Made by a program: the position numbers and the translations under genes
Shown: piece by piece, positions 28,102-35,942 of the stretch
Position numbering within the stretch: the stretch's first letter is position 1
How the letters are laid out: every line of letters begins with the position of its first letter
The notes under the pieces: generated by a model
What the model was told of the DNA's origin: nothing
What the model saw: the letters and a program-made list of their open reading frames with translations, nothing else
The model's database searches: none
Source of the DNA: Calothrix sp. NIES-4105
GTDB lineage: Bacteria > Cyanobacteriota > Cyanobacteriia > Cyanobacteriales > Nostocaceae
DNA: 64,000 bases
Assembly: GCF_002368415.1 (NCBI RefSeq)
Contig: NZ_AP018292.1
Location: 186,001-250,000, forward strand
Direction of reading: 5' to 3'

Positions 28102-28600
28102 TTACAAACGTTCGAGGTAAGAATCTACCAATTCAAACATATCAGTAGAGTTTGACCACAATATAGAGATATTAGGTATAAACTCAGGGTTTTTTTGTAC
28201 TGCTGCGCGACTCAACAGCAAATGTAGAGTCTGTGGGACGAAACGCTATTTGAATGATTGTTTCCTTGAAGTATGAACGTCAATATCGGCGCCCTTTCAG
28301 AACTGCGTATAGCGAAGTTAATCGTTGTTGCCCATCAACAATTAATAAAAGAGAAATTTTTGATTTTGGGTTTGAGCCAATTTGACGACTGTTGTTTGAA
28401 TGGGCGTTTTCCCAAAACAGTAGGTAGCCAGCAGGGAACCCTCTATACATTGAGTCGAACAGATCTCTAACCTTTGCTGCCTCCCAAACGAACGGACGTT
28501 GAATATCTGGTAATCCAATATCACCCATGTCTATACGTTGTATTAGGTTGACAAGCGAGTAATCTGTTCTTTTGTATAAGGTTTTCGACATAACAGGCAC
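28102..28600 (-). pseudogene. Decayed GmrSD-type (DUF262) gene, N-terminal part only
   Basis: Starts MPVMSKTLYKRTDYSLVNLI and keeps DIGLPDIQRPFVWEAAKV and the conserved LLIVDGQQRLTSLYAVLKG of DUF262. An in-frame TGA at about 28283-28285 interrupts RRY-RSYFKETIIQIAFRP. A frameshift near an A7 run (about 28200) is needed to reach NPEFIPNISILWSNSTDMFE and a stop at 28102. Only about 165 of the usual 500-700 residues remain. GmrSD is a type IV restriction system against modified DNA; this copy cannot be functional. Confidence 0.8.
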
Positions 28601-28908
28601 CGTTTTGGTCTAAGTGTTGGTATTCTGCACTACTTTAAATATGTTATTTTACAATAACCAATTTGTTGGTTTACCCTCATTTGACAATGCTTTGCCCCTG
28701 GAATGAAAATAATAGATACAACTTATGCTTGTGATTTTTGATGCAAAATAAGATTTTAATTATCGGGCGCTTGCGGTATCCCAACTGAACTGTTATGAGC
28801 TAACTAATCTTGTTGGGCATTTATCACCTTTAGAATAAAAAGGCGCCGGGAGCAAATAAATTATGTGTGGTTAAATCAATAGACATTGGCGCCACATCAT
28901 CATAAACC
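28601..28908. other. Intergenic, no gene seen
   Basis: AT-rich with two GGCGCC motifs near 28852 and 28888. No hairpin or frame stands out. Confidence 0.4.
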
Positions 28909-29355
28909 TCAACCACCCGATTTATTGTCATTATCTTTACCTTGAACAATTATGTAAGGATTTGATAGCAATTTTTCTAGAAGGGTTACAATACCGTCCA
29001 CTTGCAACCGTTGCTGTTCTGTAAATATTCCTGTTATTGTCAAGCTGTATCGAGGTTCTGTTATATCTAAAATTTGCTTTTTGCTTAAAGTTGGATGATT
29101 AAGAACTATAGTACTATCTATACTCCTTTCAAAATCGGCAATGCTTTGCCAATCCTCAATGCCTACTGCTTTACATACAGAAATGAAGTTTTGAAGAGAA
29201 ATTGGTTTTTTATTCAAAAACCTGCTTAAAGTTGATTGTGAAATGCCACATTGCTGCTTCCAATCTGGAGATGTTTTGTTCCACCCTCTTGATTGCCTAG
29301 CTTTATCAACTCTTTTATAGCCATCACTTGTTAATTTAAGGGACGTTCTAGCCAT
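28909..29355 (-). CDS. HTH-like regulator/adaptor with C-terminal shared domain
   Basis: 148 residues. The N-terminal half reads like a cyanobacterial XRE-type HTH (LTSDGYKRVDKARQSRGWNK, then CGISQSTLSRFLNKKPISLQ and VCKAVGIEDWQSI). This type also caps NTPase effectors in cyanobacteria. The C-terminal half (LTITGIFTEQQRLQVDGIVT, LLEKLLSNPYIIVQGKD) is a short alpha-beta domain also present in the paralogue at 29704. It may sense a partner or dimerise. No GGCGCC is present from 28.9 to 31.36 kb, suggesting a recent arrival of this pair. Confidence 0.65.
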   Translation of the reverse strand: MARTSLKLTSDGYKRVDKARQSRGWNKTSPDWKQQCGISQSTLSRFLNKKPISLQNFISVCKAVGIEDWQSIADFERSIDSTIVLNHPTLSKKQILDITEPRYSLTITGIFTEQQRLQVDGIVTLLEKLLSNPYIIVQGKDNDNKSGG

Positions 29356-29703
29356 TATAGTTACTTATTACAATGACAACTGAGGAATTACGTATTTATT
29401 CTCCAGTATTGTAATAATTTTGTTGCTTTAAAAGCAAGATTTGATACTTTTTTTATCTGAAAAACGCCTACAATTGAAGATTATTAAACAAACAGAACCG
29501 TTGAACTATTTACTTTTGCGGTATAAAAAGTCAACTAATTAGATTTCTATAAAGCGAAGTTGACTTGTAAATTATCTTAAAGTGAAAAGTGTCTGCTTGA
29601 CCGTATATATAAGCCAAAAAAGAATACAAATGCATTGTTAAGGCAAAGGCTTATTTTTATATGGATACAAAATATTTTAGTTATAAAAATCAGCCATAAA
29701 AGT
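29356..29703. other. Intergenic between the HTH-like paralogues
   Basis: AT-rich, no supported frame. AAGTTGACTTGTAAA near 29556 and AAAAGTCAACTAATT near 29526 form a loose dyad (AGTCAACT/AGTTGACT) that could be an operator. Confidence 0.35.
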
Positions 29704-30054
29704 TTAACCACCTGATTCATCCTCATTATCTTTGTCTTTGCCTTTGATAATTATTTGAGAGTTTGATAACAATTTTTTTAAAGCTACCAAAATTCCGTTT
29801 ATTTGTAATTGTTCATCTTCTGTAAAGATTCCTGTTATCGTCAAACTAGATTGGGGTTTTGTTATCTCTGATATTTGATTAGTACTTAATGTTAAATTTT
29901 TAGGCACTTTTGTACTATCTGTAGCTATATTTTTATCCCAATCGACTAGCTTATACCAATCCTCAATGCCTACTACTTGACATAATTTTATAAAGTGTTC
30001 AGCAGAAATTGCATCTCCTCTCAAAAATTTTTTTAAAGTTGATTCTGAACTCAT
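29704..30054 (-). CDS. N-terminally shortened paralogue of the 28909 gene
   Basis: 116 residues. It aligns with the upstream-coded paralogue from its HTH recognition region (STLKKFLRGDAISAEHFIKL, VVGIEDWYKLVDW) through the shared domain (SLTITGIFTEDEQLQINGIL). The DNA before the ATG still encodes remnants of the missing N-terminus (ARTNNKLTTEALVKVDKAG, beginning with ATA instead of ATG, then two stops). The gene has therefore lost its first about 35 codons. It may make a shortened protein with half an HTH or be decaying. Tandem duplication with the neighbour is clear. Confidence 0.6.
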   Translation of the reverse strand: MSSESTLKKFLRGDAISAEHFIKLCQVVGIEDWYKLVDWDKNIATDSTKVPKNLTLSTNQISEITKPQSSLTITGIFTEDEQLQINGILVALKKLLSNSQIIIKGKDKDNEDESGG

Positions 30055-30169
30055 ATTTTTCCTTATTGACTATTTTCCCTTATTAACTCTGTTTTTTGAA
30101 TTGCCCAGCTTTATCAACTTTAACTAAAGCCTCAGTTGTTAATTTATTATTTGTTCTAGCTATTGTAAT

Positions 30170-31243
30170 TAATTACTTATTAAAATGACATCTGGGAAAT
30201 TACGTAATTATTATTATCAGAGGTGATAAATTTGTATATTTTGAAGCAAGATAAAATACTTGTTTTATCCAAGTATAAACGAAATGAATAGATTTTAATT
30301 GGTAGTAATATTGAAATATTCACTTTGAGATCACAAACAAAGAAGAATAACTAAGTTTTGGTCAAGCTAAATTAACGTATGAATGGTACATAAATGACAA
30401 ATATGTCCACCATTTTTAATTTGTATGACAAAAATTATACTCTTATAAAGAAGACACTAGTTTAAAATTTATTAACAATCGACTCTAGATATTGAGAAGA
30501 GACAAGTATCCATTAAGTAACAATATAAGTATAAATGTAGACGCATGCATAAATGATACTAAGTAGTGATTCAATTATAATTCTTTTAGGCGTTAGTGAA
30601 TTGGAATTTACTAGTTATTAAGCTACTAACATTTGATTTTGGTATTTATTGAATGCTCAAATTTTTTGCTTTACTGAAAGATAAGCTATCCTGCCATGTG
30701 CTTTATCTAATTTTAAACTTACCAGTACTCAAGTATTTGTCAGCAAGTAGTCACATTAGTCAGATACTTCAAAAAAATAAGTAAATACATCAGATATATC
30801 TGGTTTTAGAGAGCAGAAAGTGATACGCTTATGCATCAAATTTTCCTTTACAGAAATAAAAAAAGGACTACAATTGATGTAACAAGTTTATAGCTTGCTT
30901 CCAATAAAATTCTGGAGTTCCAAATGCTCGAATAATTTTACAATAGTGATTCTCATAATATTTATTATGATTTTGCACATATTAAATTTCTTGCAACACC
31001 TTGAAGCAAAGGATATGCCAGTTATAAGCAACTGTAGACTGATAAGCGTGGACATGTGTATAGAAGAAGCCTACCTATAGTTTGCAGCTACAAGGCAGGC
31101 TCTAAAAGCGGTTCTACACAAGGTCTACAATTGAAAGCAATAACTTAGCTTAAATTGACACGCTTGGTAAGTGCGAATTACCGAGCAGTTGGATAAAGGC
31201 AGACCTTTCAAGATTTTCGATCAACCATTACTACAAACTTAAC
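30170..31243. other. Long AT-rich intergenic region
   Basis: More than 1 kb without GGCGCC and without a convincing gene. A 61-codon frame at 30895-31080 with a hydrophobic start has no ribosome binding site and is not counted. A GC-richer stretch after 31080 leads into the next gene. Confidence 0.4.
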
Positions 31244-31606
31244 ATGAAAAGCCAAACAGAAGCTGATATTGTAATCACTTCGTCTGATGAGAAATTAAAC
31301 AGTGCCGAATCTATTTCAATCAAAAATGCACAATGCATAGTCATTTCCGTTAACGATGAAGTAGACGGCGCCGAACCTGAAAGCGATAAAGAAACCGAAT
31401 CAATTGCACAAGAGACTGCTGGAGCTATAGCGCGCAGTAAATCCTTAATTCTAGCAATCCTAATATTTGTGCTAGGGATTATGAGTATACAGATAGTGGC
31501 TAAATCTAGTTGCGGCGCCTCGTTCTCTTTAAAGTTGGTGCCTCCCGAAATCGAATTGAATAGCGGCGCCTGTGATATTCCAACAGACCAATCTGGAACT
31601 AACTAG
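31244..31606 (+). CDS. Single-pass membrane protein with acidic cytoplasmic part
   Basis: 120 residues. Residues 1-65 are hydrophilic and acidic (NDEVDGAEPESDKETESIAQ). One membrane helix spans about 66-87 (SLILAILIFVLGIMSIQIVA). A short tail with two Cys follows (SSCGASFSLKLVPPEIELNS). No family is recognised. A decayed copy of its second half plus downstream DNA lies at 40733-41130, so this locus was duplicated. The hairpin array starts 80 bases downstream. Confidence 0.55.
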   Translation: MKSQTEADIVITSSDEKLNSAESISIKNAQCIVISVNDEVDGAEPESDKETESIAQETAGAIARSKSLILAILIFVLGIMSIQIVAKSSCGASFSLKLVPPEIELNSGACDIPTDQSGTN

Positions 31607-31686
31607 TATCTTGATCTAAGGAGGCACCTGTACTCATAATCAGGTCAAAATGTACATGCTCGTGCTGTTGCAGGTGCCACTAATAA

Positions 31687-32332
31687 GTTAGGGTGCGTTC
31701 AGCGGCATTTTTAGACATACGAGCGCACCCTAACTCCATTTGAATAGCGCAATACTACGATTATCAAGTACTTATGTTCGTTATGATTCCAGGCGCCATT
31801 GATTTAGTTAGGGTGCGGTTGAGGGCATTTCTAGACATACGAGCGCACCCTAACTCCATTTGAATAGCGCAGTACTTCAATTATAAAGTACTTGTGTTCG
31901 TTCTAATTACAGCCGCCATTGATTTAGTTAGGGTGCGTTCAAGAGTATTTTTAGACAGATGAGCGCACCCTAACTCTGTTTAGATAGCGCGGTACTACGA
32001 TTATGAAGTATTTATGTTCGTTATGATTCTAGGCGCCATCAAGAGCGTTAGGGTGCGTTCAAAGGCATTTTTAGACGTATGAGCGCACCCTAACTCCATT
32101 TGAATAGCGCAGTACTCTGATTGTTTAGTACTTGTGTTCGTTATGATTCCAGGTGCCACTGATTAGTTAGGGTGCGTTCAAGAGCATTTTTAGACGTATG
32201 AGCGCACCCTAACTCCATTTGAATAGCGCAGTACTCTGATTGTTTAGTACTTGTGTTCGTTATGATTCCAGGTGCCGTTAATTAGTTAGGGTGCGTTCAG
32301 CGACATTTTTAAATAAATGAGCGCACCCTAAC
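31687..32332. repeat. Six-unit tandem array, ~120-bp period, of a GTTAGGGTGCG hairpin
   Basis: Hairpins with arms GTTAGGGTGCG / CGCACCCTAAC lie at 31687-31734, 31807-31854, 31927-31974, 32047-32094, 32166-32213 and 32285-32332. The period is 120 bases three times and then 119 twice. Each unit also carries TAGCGCAGTACT, AGTACTTGTGTTCGTTATGA and an AGGCGCC or AGGTGCC box. Units are non-coding. It lies between convergent genes (31244 plus, 32342 minus). The length of the unit and the absence of short identical repeats with unique spacers exclude CRISPR. Confidence 0.9.
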
Positions 32333-32341
32333 TAGATGCGA

Positions 32342-32641
32342 TTATCTAGTTAAATGCTTGAGATAGTAGCTTCGGTATTTACCTTCGTGCCGGAAACGTA
32401 GATAAGGATATGGTCCATAACCTTTTACAGTCTTCCATTCAATTCTGGCGCCACCGCGAGAACCGCATTCTGGGCGTGACTCTTCCTGAGTATCCTCTTC
32501 ATCTTCTTTGTTATCAATCGCTTCAATTAATGCCTTGAGTCCGGTCAGTAAATCAATTCGTTCATTTTTAGATAACTGTGTTGCTTGTTGTAACATGCCC
32601 TCTACAGTTGGTTGTGACTCTGTTTTCTTCCGCTTTGACAT
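32342..32641 (-). CDS. Small protein with DUF6788-like C-terminus
   Basis: 99 residues. The N-terminal half is helical (VEGMLQQATQLSKNERIDLL) with an acidic linker (DNKEDEEDTQEESRPE). The C-terminal half, GARIEWKTVKGYGPYPYLRF then YRSYYLK, resembles the short strand-rich domain found in many cyanobacterial and archaeal hypothetical proteins (DUF6788-like: GxxGPYxYxRxxxGGKxxxxYLG). Function unknown; small DNA-associated proteins are often of this shape. It is divergent from the XRE gene at 32859. Confidence 0.6.
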   Translation of the reverse strand: MSKRKKTESQPTVEGMLQQATQLSKNERIDLLTGLKALIEAIDNKEDEEDTQEESRPECGSRGGARIEWKTVKGYGPYPYLRFRHEGKYRSYYLKHLTR

Positions 32642-32799
32642 ATAAAGATAGACACACGCGCGGTTTGCTAAAGTACTTGAATCAAATTGGTTCGGGTGCA
32701 GTTATCAATTACGTTCGGCGCCTTTTACTCACCCACTTACTTTCATGTTTGGCACCACTATGAACGCAAAGCATTCTTTTATATATACTATTGTAAGAT

Positions 32800-32829
32800 G
32801 TAAGCTAACGTCTTACAATGCCAACATGG
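32800..32829. promoter_or_regulatory. Inverted-repeat operator upstream of XRE gene
   Basis: ATTGTAAGA (32800-32808) and TCTTACAAT (32821-32829) are perfect 9-base arms around a 12-base centre, 30 bases before the XRE start and between divergent genes. A TATATACTATT stretch precedes it. An autoregulatory site is likely. Confidence 0.6.
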
Positions 32830-32858
32830 CAAATAGTTTAACTTTGGAGTATTAGCGT

Positions 32859-33107
32859 ATGTTAAGAGTAAAAATGAAGGTCAGGCGTACTATAGATAAA
32901 GAAACTCCTGGATTAGGACAGCGTATTCGAGAAGCAAGAGTAGCTGATGGGCGCCCGCTTGAGGTAATTTGCGCGCTTGCCGGCTTATCTCGTGTTCATT
33001 GGTACGACATCGAGTCAGAAAAAGTTAGAAATGCATTGCCAGAGGAAACACTTCGCAAGATTGAAAAGGTACTCGATGTTGATTTTGAAGTTAACTTTGA
33101 TACTTAA
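32859..33107 (+). CDS. XRE-family regulator
   Basis: 82 residues with a full HTH: LGQRIREARVADGRPLEVIC, ALAGLSRVHWYDIESEKVRN, then EETLRKIEKVLDVDFEVNFD. The spacing fits HTH_3 proteins. GGAGTATTAGCG stands before the ATG, so the first Met is preferred over Met6. The dyad at 32800-32829 is its probable binding site, which would also control the divergent 32342 gene (inference). Confidence 0.8.
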   Translation: MLRVKMKVRRTIDKETPGLGQRIREARVADGRPLEVICALAGLSRVHWYDIESEKVRNALPEETLRKIEKVLDVDFEVNFDT

Positions 33108-33147
33108 GAATAATTTTTATACTGTTGAGGCGCCTTGGCATAAATTA

Positions 33148-33193
33148 TTAGGGTGCGCTTAGAATCATTTTTCGGGACATAAGCGCACCTTAA
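33148..33193. repeat. Dispersed copy of the TTAGGGTGCG hairpin
   Basis: TTAGGGTGCG at 33148-33157 pairs with CGCACCTTAA at 33184-33193, one base away from the array consensus. It lies 40 bases after the XRE gene and could act as its terminator. Confidence 0.75.
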
Positions 33194-33275
33194 TAAAGCT
33201 AAATTCTATAATCTTCTATTAGTAAAAGAGTTCTAATATAATTATGATGTTAGGCGCCAATTAATAGCGCGAAGA

Positions 33276-33404
33276 ATGGTCGGCTGGTCGATGGCTTCTT
33301 GGAATCCTGCAATAGAATGGTTAACTGCTAGTTTCGCCGAATTGATGTTACAAGAATTGGAAAGTTTCTTGGAAATCCGTGATACTCGCGAAGTATTCTC
33401 ATAA
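33276..33404 (+). CDS. Possible small protein (42 aa) or gene remnant
   Basis: ATG 33276 to TAA 33404 reads MVGWSMASWNPAIEWLTASF, then AELMLQELESFLEIRDTREV. It is rich in Trp and Leu and has protein-like amphipathic character. It may be the last exon-like piece of a longer lost gene, as the frame is open a few codons upstream. No ribosome binding site is visible. Family unknown. Confidence 0.3.
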   Translation: MVGWSMASWNPAIEWLTASFAELMLQELESFLEIRDTREVFS

Positions 33405-33651
33405 AAATACAGACAATTCGGCACCTGTTTAAATTATAGATATTGGCACCACATCTAAACAAACAAGCACGCATAATTTAAGTATTTAAGTGTTTATGAG
33501 TGTCGGCGCCTATGAACGCGAAACTATAAAACAATTAAAAATGACACAGATTGTTGTCAAAAATAATCCCGTGTATTGGCGCCTTCCCACTCCCATACGC
33601 TTCAAATGCTTTATGCTTTACTAGTAGGACTATAAATATATATTGGATTTT

Positions 33652-33969
33652 ATGTCAAGTTTTACTAATAAAAAATTAATTATGCTTGAACTCGATGTGA
33701 TTGGTTCGATAGAGTGGAGCCAGCAGCTAGGTACAAGGTTAAAAGAGATACGAGGTAAAGTTTCTCGCCGCGCGCTAGCTGAGAAAATCCTTGATGAATA
33801 CGATTATAAGGTGTCACAGCAATACATACAGCTTATCGAGCATCCTGAAGGTAACGAGAAGGCGCCTGCTACAGTATCCTTCAAACTGTTGAGGTATTTA
33901 ACAGAAGCACTTGGAAGCGATGTTTATGAACTATTTAACTCTCCAGAAATTTTAACTAGAAAAGCTTGA
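33652..33969 (+). CDS. XRE-like HTH protein
   Basis: About 105 residues from ATG 33652 (a TTG three codons earlier is possible). The HTH is QLGTRLKEIRGKVSRRALAE followed by DYKVSQQYIQLIEHPEGNEK, with a C-terminal helix FKLLRYLTEALGSDVYELF. The inserted loop between helices 2 and 3 (KILDEYDYK) is longer than usual. A strong terminator follows at 34006. It is the second of three regulators in 2.3 kb. Confidence 0.7.
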   Translation: MSSFTNKKLIMLELDVIGSIEWSQQLGTRLKEIRGKVSRRALAEKILDEYDYKVSQQYIQLIEHPEGNEKAPATVSFKLLRYLTEALGSDVYELFNSPEILTRKA

Positions 33970-34005
33970 AAAAGTAGAGTGTTACTAGTAAACTATAAAT
34001 ACAAC

Positions 34006-34044
34006 AAAGGCGATGCCCCGACTGCAATCTGACGCATCGCCTTT
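34006..34044 (+). terminator. Rho-independent-type terminator
   Basis: AAAGGCGATGC and GCATCGCCTTT form an 11-bp perfect stem with a 17-base loop, 36 bases after the HTH gene. The arm ends in TTTG. Confidence 0.8.
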
Positions 34045-34076
34045 GTCCAAACCAGTTACATAGGTTCATTATTATC

Positions 34077-34394
34077 ATGACACATACAAATTTAGATGTG
34101 GCGCCTGTTCAACAGGTGAAAATCGTTGCTAACCAAGAGGCGCCTGAATTTGAAATCGACACGGAGCATTATCCCGAACTTGGAACTATTTATCGTCTCT
34201 GGCAAGGATGGAACTTGCTTGGTATTTTTTATTGTGACTCCGCAGATGGTAAGTGGGTAACGCAACCAAGTTGTTCTAGTCGCGAATCTCGTTGTGACAA
34301 TCCAGATCAAGCACAGCTACTGATTGTTACGGTTAGTGGTCTTCTTGTGGAAGGCGATTTTAGCCCGTTTGAAACTACGAACGGCGCCGAATAA
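34077..34394 (+). CDS. Hypothetical protein (105 aa)
   Basis: Starts MTHTNLDVAPVQQVKIVANQ. The middle (YRLWQGWNLLGIFYCDSADG) is strand-rich, and Cys/Ser-rich SCSSRESRCDNPDQAQLLIV follows. It looks like a small beta protein. I recognise no family. It ends directly before a GGCGCC-based terminator and the KilA-N gene, and stands after the 34006 terminator, so it is its own transcription unit. Confidence 0.55.
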   Translation: MTHTNLDVAPVQQVKIVANQEAPEFEIDTEHYPELGTIYRLWQGWNLLGIFYCDSADGKWVTQPSCSSRESRCDNPDQAQLLIVTVSGLLVEGDFSPFETTNGAE

Positions 34395-34414
34395 AGTTTC
34401 CCATCTCTCAAGTG

Positions 34415-34440
34415 GGCGCCTGATTGTAAGGCGCCTTTTT
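34415..34440 (+). terminator. Terminator built from two GGCGCC palindromes
   Basis: GGCGCCT (34415-34421) pairs with AGGCGCC (34429-34435) over a 7-base loop and is followed directly by TTTTT. It lies 21 bases after the stop of the 34077 gene. Confidence 0.75.
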
Positions 34441-34473
34441 CCTACCACTTCACAAAATATTTGGTCAAAGGAT

Positions 34474-35157
34474 ATGTCTGACAGCAACGAAGAGTTTACA
34501 GATGCTATCGTTCCTCAAGCTATTATTACTCGCACAATTCAAAGTTCTGTTGTGGAGCAGCGCGCGTCTGATGGTTATATTAATGCCACTGCCTTAGCTA
34601 GCGCTTATAAAAAAGCAACTGGTAAACGACGTGATGTTGCTAGCTGGCTGGAGTTAGAACGGACAAAAGAGACATTAGAGCATCTAAGTTCAATTACTGG
34701 GAAACGAGTAATTGAGTTATATCAAGCGTTTCGAGGCTCTCCAGAGAATGGAGGAGGTACTTGGATTCATCCAAAACTTGGGGTTAGGTTTGCGATTTGG
34801 TTAAGCGATGAGTTTGGTTACATCGTCGAGGAATGGGTCGAACAATGGCGCCTAACAGGTCAATCACCTATTGATTCGCCAAACTTAACAACTACTATCA
34901 CCACTGCTGTATCTGAAGCACTGGTGCCAATTACCCAACGTCTTGATGTAATCGAACAGCGGCTCAAAGTTCTACCCGGTGCCAAACCTAAACGCCCTTG
35001 GACTTTAAGTGCTTCTACACCTGAAACAGAAGTTCCAGATGATTATGTACAACTAGAAGACGGTTCTTGGTTATCGCCCGAAGCTTATCAATCCATCTTG
35101 AGACAAAGTAGACGCTCGTTACCTTGGGAACTTCGGCGCCTGAAAAATACTGATTAG
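34474..35157 (+). CDS. KilA-N domain protein
   Basis: 227 residues from ATG 34474, chosen because AAAGGAT precedes it and the domain begins here; a TTG frame extends 50 unlike codons upstream. KilA-N features are SDGYINATALASAYKKATGK, the Trp-Leu motif DVASWLELERTKE, and GGTWIHPKLGVRFAIWLSDE followed by EEWVEQWR. KilA-N domains are DNA-binding and typical of phages and mobile elements. The C-terminal part has a short coiled coil (ALVPITQRLDVIEQRLKVL) and a Trp/Arg tail. It suggests a phage-derived segment. Confidence 0.9.
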   Translation: MSDSNEEFTDAIVPQAIITRTIQSSVVEQRASDGYINATALASAYKKATGKRRDVASWLELERTKETLEHLSSITGKRVIELYQAFRGSPENGGGTWIHPKLGVRFAIWLSDEFGYIVEEWVEQWRLTGQSPIDSPNLTTTITTAVSEALVPITQRLDVIEQRLKVLPGAKPKRPWTLSASTPETEVPDDYVQLEDGSWLSPEAYQSILRQSRRSLPWELRRLKNTD

Positions 35158-35173
35158 CCACTTCTCTACAAGG

Positions 35174-35201
35174 GGCGCCTGTTTAATAAAGGGCGCCTTT
35201 T
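35174..35201 (+). terminator. Terminator built from two GGCGCC palindromes
   Basis: GGCGCC at 35174-35179 and 35192-35197, with AAGG before and TTTT after extending the stem, 16 bases after the KilA-N stop. Confidence 0.7.
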
Positions 35202-35232
35202 CTAGAAAACTTCACATCTACATGGAGGAATC

Positions 35233-35515
35233 ATGATTATCGAATTATTTGACCGAGACGTTCAATTAATTTGTCAAAACATGGCGTATATTCCATCTCG
35301 ATTTGAGTTGGAAGAAAGAAAAAATTGCTGGAAAGATGCGCTTCTTAAGCGACAGCTTAGGTTTTAAAACCGAGATGGATTTTATTATTACAATCTTCAA
35401 ATGCTACGGTATTGAAGAATATATGTTTTTTCTTGGATATCAAAGATTTTTCATCACTCTGAATGATTACGCAATTGCTAAAATTTCCGAGTGGAACGTT
35501 AGCAAAAACAATTAG
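35233..35515 (+). CDS. Small gene, possibly frameshifted
   Basis: ATG 35233 has an excellent ribosome binding site (GGAGGAATC) and reads MIIELFDRDVQLICQNMAYI to a stop at 35367 (44 residues, ending LLKRQLRF). A different frame is open from 35303 to 35515 (SLGFKTEMDFIITIFKCYGI, EEYMFFLGYQRFF). Either the first is a complete small protein, or the two are halves of a frameshifted gene of about 90 residues. I cannot decide and recognise no family. Confidence 0.35.
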
Positions 35516-35942
35516 GTATGGAACAGGCGCCGTTCACCAACCACTTTCTCCATCACGAAAGCAACTAACAGATGCAACGCGCACTCGAAAAAAGGCACCT
35601 TGTAAGGATTATATAAATACAATACGTTTCTTTTTGTTGCACAAAGTAAGATTTGGTGCCTTATTTTCTATAAAGCAAGGGGAAGCGAACTGCAATTGAA
35701 TAGCGGCGCCAATCATTAGTTAGGGTGCGGTCGCTGGCATTTTTAGCCCACATTCCGCACCCTAACTATTTCAAATGACGTAATATCAAAACTCTTGAGT
35801 ACTTTTGTTCGTACTAATAAGAGGCGCCACTCCATTAAAAGCTCTAACGGAGCGGGGTTATTCTTGTATAACGCACAGTACGAACAGGAAATATTGAGCA
35901 GGCAGAAAATTCAGTAATTATTATTGAAGTGATGAATATTAA
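35516..35942. other. Intergenic with a dispersed hairpin copy at 35719-35766
   Basis: GTTAGGGTGCGG (35719 on) pairs with CCGCACCCTAAC ending at 35766. The flanking TTCAAATGACG, GAGTACTTTTGTTCG and AGGCGCC match the array unit. No gene is supported. Confidence 0.7.

Noticed and set aside
30895-31080. 61-codon hydrophobic frame
   Set aside because: AT-rich DNA yields such hydrophobic frames by chance; no start signals are visible.
31687-32332. CRISPR array
   Set aside because: Units are about 120 bases and alike along their whole length; there are no short repeats alternating with unique spacers and no cas genes.
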